From contig DASVAC010000152.1 in assembly GCA_036376535.1 (NCBI GenBank), positions 57,613-121,612 on the forward strand: a DNA stretch of 64,000 nt. The letters are read 5' to 3'. This document shows, one piece after another, positions 60,056 through 64,000 of this stretch. The DNA comes from JADGGM01 sp036376535. GTDB lineage: Bacteria; Gemmatimonadota; Gemmatimonadetes; Gemmatimonadales; Gemmatimonadaceae. Numbering within the stretch: the first letter of the stretch is position 1; the number at the start of each line of letters is the position of its first letter. The notes beneath the pieces were generated by a model. It was not told where the DNA came from. It searched no databases and was given only the letters and a program-made list of their open reading frames with translations. The translations under genes and the position numbers were made by a program.

Positions 60056-60784
60056 CTACCGGATGTGGCGGCCACCGTCTACCACGAGGAGATCGCCTGT
60101 CACGTACTCGGCTTCGATCAGATACAACATCGCCTGCACGACATCCTTGGGAGAGCCCAGTCGGTGGAGCGGCGTCGTGCGCTCGAGGTGCGCAGCGTCG
60201 TCGGCGCTCCAGCTCTCGGGGAGGAGCACGGCGCCCGGCGCAATGGCATTCACGCGCACGCTCGGCGCGAGGATGCGCGCGAGCACGCGCGTCATGTGGA
60301 TGACGCCCGCTTTGGAGATGCCGTGCGCCGCATACGCCGGCCACGTTTCGATGCCCGCGAGATCGGCGAGGTTCACGATCACGCCGCCGCGCTTACCCAT
60401 CGCGCGCGCCGCCGCGCGCGCGCAGAAGAACGGTGCGCGCAGGTTGAGCGCGAACGTGTCATCCCATTGGTCGGGCGTGATGTCGTCGAGCTCACTGCGG
60501 ACCATCACCGCCGCCGAGTTGACGAGAATGTCGAGCGTGCCGAAGTGATCGACGACGTGGGCGATGAGTCGGTCGGGCGCGTCCGCCCTACGGAGATCGG
60601 ATTGAATTGCGATTGCTTCGATGCCGCGCGCCGAGAGCTGCTCGATCAGCGATGCGGCATCTTCGGGCGACTCGTGGTGATGGATCGCGAGGCGGGCGCC
60701 GCGATCGGCGAGCGCGAGCGCCAAGGCGCGCCCCACGCGGCGCGCGCCGCCGGTGACGAGCGCGACGCGTCCGTTGGGAACCAC
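60056..60784 (-). CDS. SDR-family oxidoreductase, pteridine-reductase-like
   Basis: 242 residues from a GTG at 60784 directly after the peroxiredoxin stop. VTGGARRVGRALALALADRG cofactor loop (TGGxxRxG is the pteridine-reductase/FolM form), NSAAVMVRSELDDI, and a catalytic region NLADLAGIETWPAYAAHGISKAGV where the usual Ser is Ala-Asp and Tyr is followed by HGISK. NADPH-dependent reduction of dihydropteridine or a quinone-like substrate is likely. It is the last gene of the E2-to-SDR operon. Confidence 0.85.
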   Translation of the reverse strand: MVPNGRVALVTGGARRVGRALALALADRGARLAIHHHESPEDAASLIEQLSARGIEAIAIQSDLRRADAPDRLIAHVVDHFGTLDILVNSAAVMVRSELDDITPDQWDDTFALNLRAPFFCARAAARAMGKRGGVIVNLADLAGIETWPAYAAHGISKAGVIHMTRVLARILAPSVRVNAIAPGAVLLPESWSADDAAHLERTTPLHRLGSPKDVVQAMLYLIEAEYVTGDLLVVDGGRHIR

Positions 60785-61231
60785 TCAGCGCTCCAGCGCG
60801 GCGAGCACGTCGCCGGGAGCCGGCGCGCCGCGGGCGGCAAACGCGATGCGCCCATCCCGGCCGATCGCGTACACGGTGCGCTGGATGAGCCGTCCATCGG
60901 GTTTGAGCGCGCCGTAGGCCGCGGCGATCGCGCGCTGCGGGTCGCTCAGCAACGGGAAGTTGAAGTGCATCTTGGCGGCGTAGCGCGCATGCGCGTCCAC
61001 GCTCGCGGGATTCACGCCTAACGGTTGGACCCCGGCCTTCTCGAATTCGCTCAACTCATCGCGCACGGCGGAGAGTTGTTTGTTTCAGCCGGGGGTGTTG
61101 TTCCCGGGATAGAACACGAGGACCACCGCCTGCTTGGCGGTGAGACGTGCCAGCGTGTAAGTCTTGCCGTCGCTGGCCGGGGCCTCGAAGGACGGGGCTT
61201 TGTCGCCGACGGCGAGGAGTGCGGTGCTCAT
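60785..61231 (-). CDS. bcp: BCP-type peroxiredoxin with in-frame TGA (candidate selenocysteine 49)
   Basis: 148 codons from the ATG at 61231, which overlaps the PHP-gene stop (ATGA). Read through the TGA at 61085-61087, the protein is a complete peroxiredoxin: APSFEAPASDGKTYTLARL, VVLVFYPGNNTPG-U49-NKQLSAVRDELSEFEKAGV, LLSDPQRAIAAAYGALK and a C-terminus DVLAALER. BCP proteins have YPxxxTPGCT with the peroxidatic Cys exactly where the TGA is. A hairpin follows 7 nt after the TGA. This strongly suggests selenocysteine insertion; otherwise it is a one-base nonsense pseudogene. It reduces peroxides with thiols. Confidence 0.8.
61052..61078 (-). promoter_or_regulatory. SECIS-like hairpin after the peroxiredoxin TGA
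   Basis: On the minus strand six bases after the TGA an outer 6-bp stem CAACTC/GAGTTG closes an inner part CTCTCCGCCGTGCGCGATGA with short GC pairing and a loop near CGTGC, about 18 nt from the TGA, with a G within its first two bases. Bacterial SECIS elements lie in the coding region directly downstream of the UGA with such spacing. Folding here is by eye only. Confidence 0.5.
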
Positions 61232-62103
61232 GCGACGTTGGCCGCGGCGGCGCGCAGGCGCGCGTCCTGTCGCGCCAGCCACGCCTCAGGGACACGCATA
61301 CAGCCGATCACGCGTGGTCCGGCTTTGGCGCCATGCCAATCCGAACCGCCGCTCGGCAAGAGATCGAAATGCTCGACGAGTGTGCTCAAGCGCGCAATGT
61401 CCTCGGTGGAGTGTCCGGGGTGCAGCACTTCGACGCCGTCGAGGCCCTCGGCCCGCAACGCCTCGAGACGGGCGCGGGTTCCGCCCGCGCCCGGGTGCGC
61501 CAGCACGGCCAGTCCGCCGGCGTCGTGCACGAGCGCGATGGCTTCGCCTAACGTGAGACGGTACTTGGGCACGAACGCCGGCCGGCCGTTGCCGAGCAGG
61601 CGGTCGAACGCGTCGCGCACATCTTTGGCCCATCCGCCCGACACGAGCGCGCGGGCCACGTGGGGCCGGCCGATCGCCGCGTCGCCGGCTTCGGCGAGCA
61701 CCGCGTCGAGCGTCAGCGGAATGCCTAACGCGCGCAGCCGCTCCACCATCCGGCCCGCCCGGGCGCGCCGCGACTCGCGGAACACCGCCAGGTGCCGCTC
61801 GATGGCATCGAGCCGCGACAGGTGCAAGCCGAGGAGGTGCGCCTCGGTGCCCGCATCCGTCGCGCTCAGCTCGACGCCGGCCACCACGCGTACGCCTAAC
61901 CGGACGCCGGCCTCGCGCGCCGGGACGATGCCGGCAACGGTGTCGTGATCGGTGAGGGCAATCGCCGTCAGATGCGCAGCGGCCGCGGCGCCGACCACCG
62001 CGTCGGGCGGCAGCGACCCATCCGAGGCCGTCGAGTGCATGTGCAGGTCGACGCACCGGACGCTCGTTGCGGCGCCCGGTGCATCCGCGGGCGCACCACT
62101 CAC
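61228..62103 (-). CDS. PHP-domain phosphoesterase, TrpH/RNase AM-like
   Basis: 291 residues from a GTG at 62103 overlapping the stop of the 88-residue gene (GTGA). PHP metal motifs: DLHMHSTASDGS (HxH), LTDHDTVAGI, VVAGVELSA, HLLGLH, LAHPGA and the last pair GSDWHG. This set matches YciV/TrpH, a 5'-3' exoribonuclease/3',5'-nucleotide phosphatase. It sits mid-operon upstream of the peroxiredoxin. Function in RNA maturation or nucleotide turnover is by family. Confidence 0.9.
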   Translation of the reverse strand: MSGAPADAPGAATSVRCVDLHMHSTASDGSLPPDAVVGAAAAAHLTAIALTDHDTVAGIVPAREAGVRLGVRVVAGVELSATDAGTEAHLLGLHLSRLDAIERHLAVFRESRRARAGRMVERLRALGIPLTLDAVLAEAGDAAIGRPHVARALVSGGWAKDVRDAFDRLLGNGRPAFVPKYRLTLGEAIALVHDAGGLAVLAHPGAGGTRARLEALRAEGLDGVEVLHPGHSTEDIARLSTLVEHFDLLPSGGSDWHGAKAGPRVIGCMRVPEAWLARQDARLRAAAANVA

Positions 62104-62366
62104 CGGCGGTACCCCGCCTCCGGCGACGTCGCGCTCTCCTGCGAGTACGCGAACAGCCGCGCGAGATCGGCGTCGGACAGCTCGGCTAACGACCGATCGC
62201 GCGCACGCGCGCCCTGCGGCGAGTAGCGCACGGTGCGGACGCGGCGCTCGCTGCCGTCGCCCGTGATGAACAACAACGCGAACTCGTCGCGGTCGTATTG
62301 CGTCACCCGACCCGATGGCATCACGTCCCATCGCGCGCCGTCGATCGTGATTGTGCGAAAGGGCAT
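62100..62366 (-). CDS. small conserved-looking protein of unknown function
   Basis: 88 residues from the ATG at 62366, which shares a base with the stop of the 80-residue gene. Sequence starts MPFRTITIDGARWDVMPSGRV and continues YDRDEFALLFITGDGSERRVRTVRYSP, mostly beta-strand with charged ends, then a helix (ELSDADLARLFAYSQE). No known family recognised. Overlaps on both sides mean it is translated within the E2-to-SDR operon. Confidence 0.75.
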   Translation of the reverse strand: MPFRTITIDGARWDVMPSGRVTQYDRDEFALLFITGDGSERRVRTVRYSPQGARARDRSLAELSDADLARLFAYSQESATSPEAGYRR

Positions 62367-62608
62367 CAGTCCACGTCCACTTCTTCGTAAATGCGCACCG
62401 CGTCCGCCGGCTGGTCGGACTCGTCGGCGAGCGCCTGGGCGAGCGTCTTCGCGTCGTCCGCTTCGACGAACTCCACGAACGCACCCGCGAGATCGCTCTC
62501 CTCGAATACCCAGAACTTGCAGCCGGCGTCGACAAAATACGTGCGCCGGCTCTTCAGCTTCTGCAGAAACTTCTTTCGATCGGCGAGGGGAACGATCGAA
62601 CGCCGCAT
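62366..62608 (-). CDS. small protein of unknown function downstream of E2
   Basis: 80 residues from the ATG at 62608, 20 bp after the E2 stop. Basic N-terminal helix (RKKFLQKLKSRRTYFVDAGCKFWVF) then acidic helical part (DLAGAFVEFVEADDAKTLAQALADE, YEEVDVD). No family recognised. Upstream frame to 62743 is a shadow of the E2 gene. Position in the operon and stop-start overlap support it being real. Confidence 0.72.
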   Translation of the reverse strand: MRRSIVPLADRKKFLQKLKSRRTYFVDAGCKFWVFEESDLAGAFVEFVEADDAKTLAQALADESDQPADAVRIYEEVDVD

Positions 62609-62628
62609 GGTGAGCGCTCTGGCCACGG

Positions 62629-63981
62629 TCAGATTCCTGCGTCCGGGTACGTTTCGATCGTTTTCTTGACGTGCGCCAGGAACTGGTCGGCGATGGCGCC
62701 GTCGATGATGCGATGGTCGAACGAGATCGAGAAATACGAACACGTGCGGATCGCGATGACGTCCTCGCCGTCCGGACCGGTCATCACCTTGGGGCGCTTC
62801 TCGATCGTGCCCACACCCAGGATCGCGACCTGCGGCTGGTTGATGATCGGCGTCCCCATGAGCGAGCCGAACACGCCGGGGTTGGTGATCGTGAACGTGC
62901 CGCCCTGCACTTCTTCCGGATTCAATTTCTTCGCGCGCGCACGGTTCGCGAGATCGTTGAGCGTGCGCGTGATGCCGGTGAGCGAGAGGTCGTCGGCGTG
63001 CTTGATCACCGGGACGATGAGGCCCCAGTCGAGCGCAACGGCCACGCCAATGTTGACCTGCTTCCGATAGATGATCGTGTCGTTCGCCACCGATGCGTTC
63101 ATCACCGGGAACGCTTTGATGCCGTCGACGACCGCTTTGATGATGAACGGCAGGTACGTGAGCTTCTGACCCGTGGCCGCTTCGAAGTCTGCGCGGTGTT
63201 TGGCGCGGAGGCGGGCGACGCGCGTGAAGTCGATTTCCATGAACGACGTCACGTGCGCGGCCGTGCGACGCGAGAGCGCCATGTGGTCGCTGATGAGCGC
63301 GCGCATCTTGGACATGGGCTCGACCACGTCACCGGGCTCGGCGTTAGGCGTCGGCCAGAGCGCGCCTAACGAAGCAGCGACCGCGGGGCGCGGCGCAGCG
63401 GGTGCCGCCGGGCGCGGCGTCGTGCCGCCGGCGTCGATGAACTGCAGGATGTCCTTCTTGGTCACCCGGCCGGCGATGCCGGAGCCGCGCATGCCGGTGA
63501 GCTCGATGCCGTGGTCGGCCGCGATCTTCCGCACCAGCGGAGAGGACTTGGTGCGCAGGCGATCCTCGAAGGAGTTGCCGCCGGCACCACCGTTGCCGCC
63601 ATGCGTCGGCGCGCTTGGTGCCGCTGCGGAAGGATGACGAGGTTCGGCCGGCGCAGGCGTAGATTCGACAGTGGGGGGGGCCCCCCGCGCTGCACCCGCA
63701 GCCGGCGCCACAGCCGCGCCCGCACCAACCAGCGCGCCCTTCTCCGTCTCCAGCCGCGCCACCACCGTCTGCACCGGCACCGTCTGCCCTTCCTGCACCA
63801 AAATCTCCGCCAACACCCCGGCCGATGGCGCGGGAATCTCCGCGTCGACTTTGTCCGTCGAGATCTCGAAGATCGGCTCGTCGCGCTTCACCTCGTCGCC
63901 CACCTTCTTCAGCCACTTGGAGAGCGTTCCTTCCGCGATCGACTCGCCCATCTGCGGCATGATCACATCGATGCGTGACAC
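62629..63981 (-). CDS. dihydrolipoamide acyltransferase E2 of a 2-oxo acid dehydrogenase
   Basis: 450 residues from a GTG at 63981. Lipoyl domain with Lys 44 in STDKVDAEIP, an Ala/Pro linker that contains a G8C6 tract, E1/E3-binding domain (SSPLVRKIAADHGIELTGMRGSGIAGRVTKKDIL), and the catalytic domain ending with SFDHRIIDGAIADQFL (HxxxDG). E2 transfers acyl groups to CoA in pyruvate, 2-oxoglutarate or branched-chain complexes; which one cannot be told. E1 and E3 genes are not in the window. First gene of the operon running to 60056 as far as visible. Confidence 0.94.
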   Translation of the reverse strand: MSRIDVIMPQMGESIAEGTLSKWLKKVGDEVKRDEPIFEISTDKVDAEIPAPSAGVLAEILVQEGQTVPVQTVVARLETEKGALVGAGAAVAPAAGAARGAPPTVESTPAPAEPRHPSAAAPSAPTHGGNGGAGGNSFEDRLRTKSSPLVRKIAADHGIELTGMRGSGIAGRVTKKDILQFIDAGGTTPRPAAPAAPRPAVAASLGALWPTPNAEPGDVVEPMSKMRALISDHMALSRRTAAHVTSFMEIDFTRVARLRAKHRADFEAATGQKLTYLPFIIKAVVDGIKAFPVMNASVANDTIIYRKQVNIGVAVALDWGLIVPVIKHADDLSLTGITRTLNDLANRARAKKLNPEEVQGGTFTITNPGVFGSLMGTPIINQPQVAILGVGTIEKRPKVMTGPDGEDVIAIRTCSYFSISFDHRIIDGAIADQFLAHVKKTIETYPDAGI

Positions 63982-64000
63982 TGGCTCAACTCCTCTTCGA

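Larger units (their letters stand above)
504..63370. repeat. GTTAGGC/GCCTAAC: highly iterated heptamer across the window
   Basis: By hand count GTTAGGC occurs about 48 times on the plus strand and GCCTAAC about 44 times (for example 504, 1181, 1900, 3300, 4010, 5782, 8603, 9626 and 5253, 5310, 6690, 7120). Base composition predicts about 7 in total. Sense copies mostly read TTA-GGC (Leu-Gly) and antisense copies CTA-AC (Leu-Thr) or CCT-AAC (Pro-Asn), so rare Leu codons cluster there. Some copies supply TAA stops. Inverted close pairs are at 9995/10007, 29364/29383 and 57148/57158. Confidence 0.9.

Noticed and set aside
504..63370. TTAGGC as telomere-type repeat
   Set aside because: Copies are single and dispersed, not tandem, and mostly in coding DNA.
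504..63370. Heptamer excess as a Leu-Gly codon habit
   Set aside because: Copies occur in both orientations and other codon phases (Leu-Thr, Pro-Asn, Val-Arg), so codon preference alone does not explain it.

Overview
The window is about two thirds G+C, with densely packed genes, many ATGA/GTGA/TGATG stop-start overlaps, several Tat signal peptides, TonB-dependent receptors, an ADOP-type ABC permease, a DUF481 protein and a PafA-like phosphatase. This mix suggests a chromosomal segment of a soil-type Gram-negative bacterium, most like Gemmatimonadota (inference; no rRNA marker is present). About 45 genes are supported. I saw no rRNA, tRNA, CRISPR array or transposase.

Layout. 1-3.6 kb: metal-flavoured envelope genes (TonB receptor running off the window, a small Cys/His/Met-rich exported protein, a lipoprotein, CopC). 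3.5-7.8 kb: biotin operon bioF-bioA-bioD-bioB, every junction overlapping. 8-12.8 kb: Tat-exported GH127 arabinofuranosidase and a DUF6259 protein converge on a proline-racemase-family epimerase, a plausible route for hydroxyproline-arabinosides; mgtA lies just upstream of the epimerase. 15.8-17.8 kb: ECF sigma/anti-sigma operon with CpxP-like proteins. 18.5-23.4 kb: two-subunit molybdenum hydroxylase, then mntH-mntR. 23.4-29.4 kb: TonB receptor divergent from a PafA-like phosphatase, and a beta-propeller. 29.4-38.3 kb: NiCoT transporter with tatA, cupin/SDR operon, DUF481, exported MsrA, SDR divergent from a MarR-GNAT fusion, FTR1 permease, MscL. 38.4-45 kb: ADOP permease, acetyltransferase, three-gene heme/cobalamin-type importer. 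45.6-58.8 kb: amidohydrolase, M1 peptidase, an orphan protein, a 1661-residue exported Rhs/YD protein flanked by gene-poor DNA, S8 protease, DinB protein. 58.9-64 kb: a broken LytTR regulator, then a tightly overlapping minus-strand operon (E2 acyltransferase, two small proteins, PHP phosphoesterase, peroxiredoxin, SDR).

Three things stand out. (1) The peroxiredoxin has an in-frame TGA exactly at its peroxidatic cysteine, followed by a SECIS-like hairpin: a candidate selenoprotein. (2) The heptamer GTTAGGC occurs about 90 times by hand count on both strands, against about 7 expected from base composition, in several reading frames and as inverted pairs in at least one terminator; it behaves like a DNA-level signal such as an uptake sequence. 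(3) Two families of palindromic intergenic elements are dispersed through the window, one reaching about 570 bp with 195-bp arms; one copy supplies the stop codon of a gene and another abuts a broken regulator.
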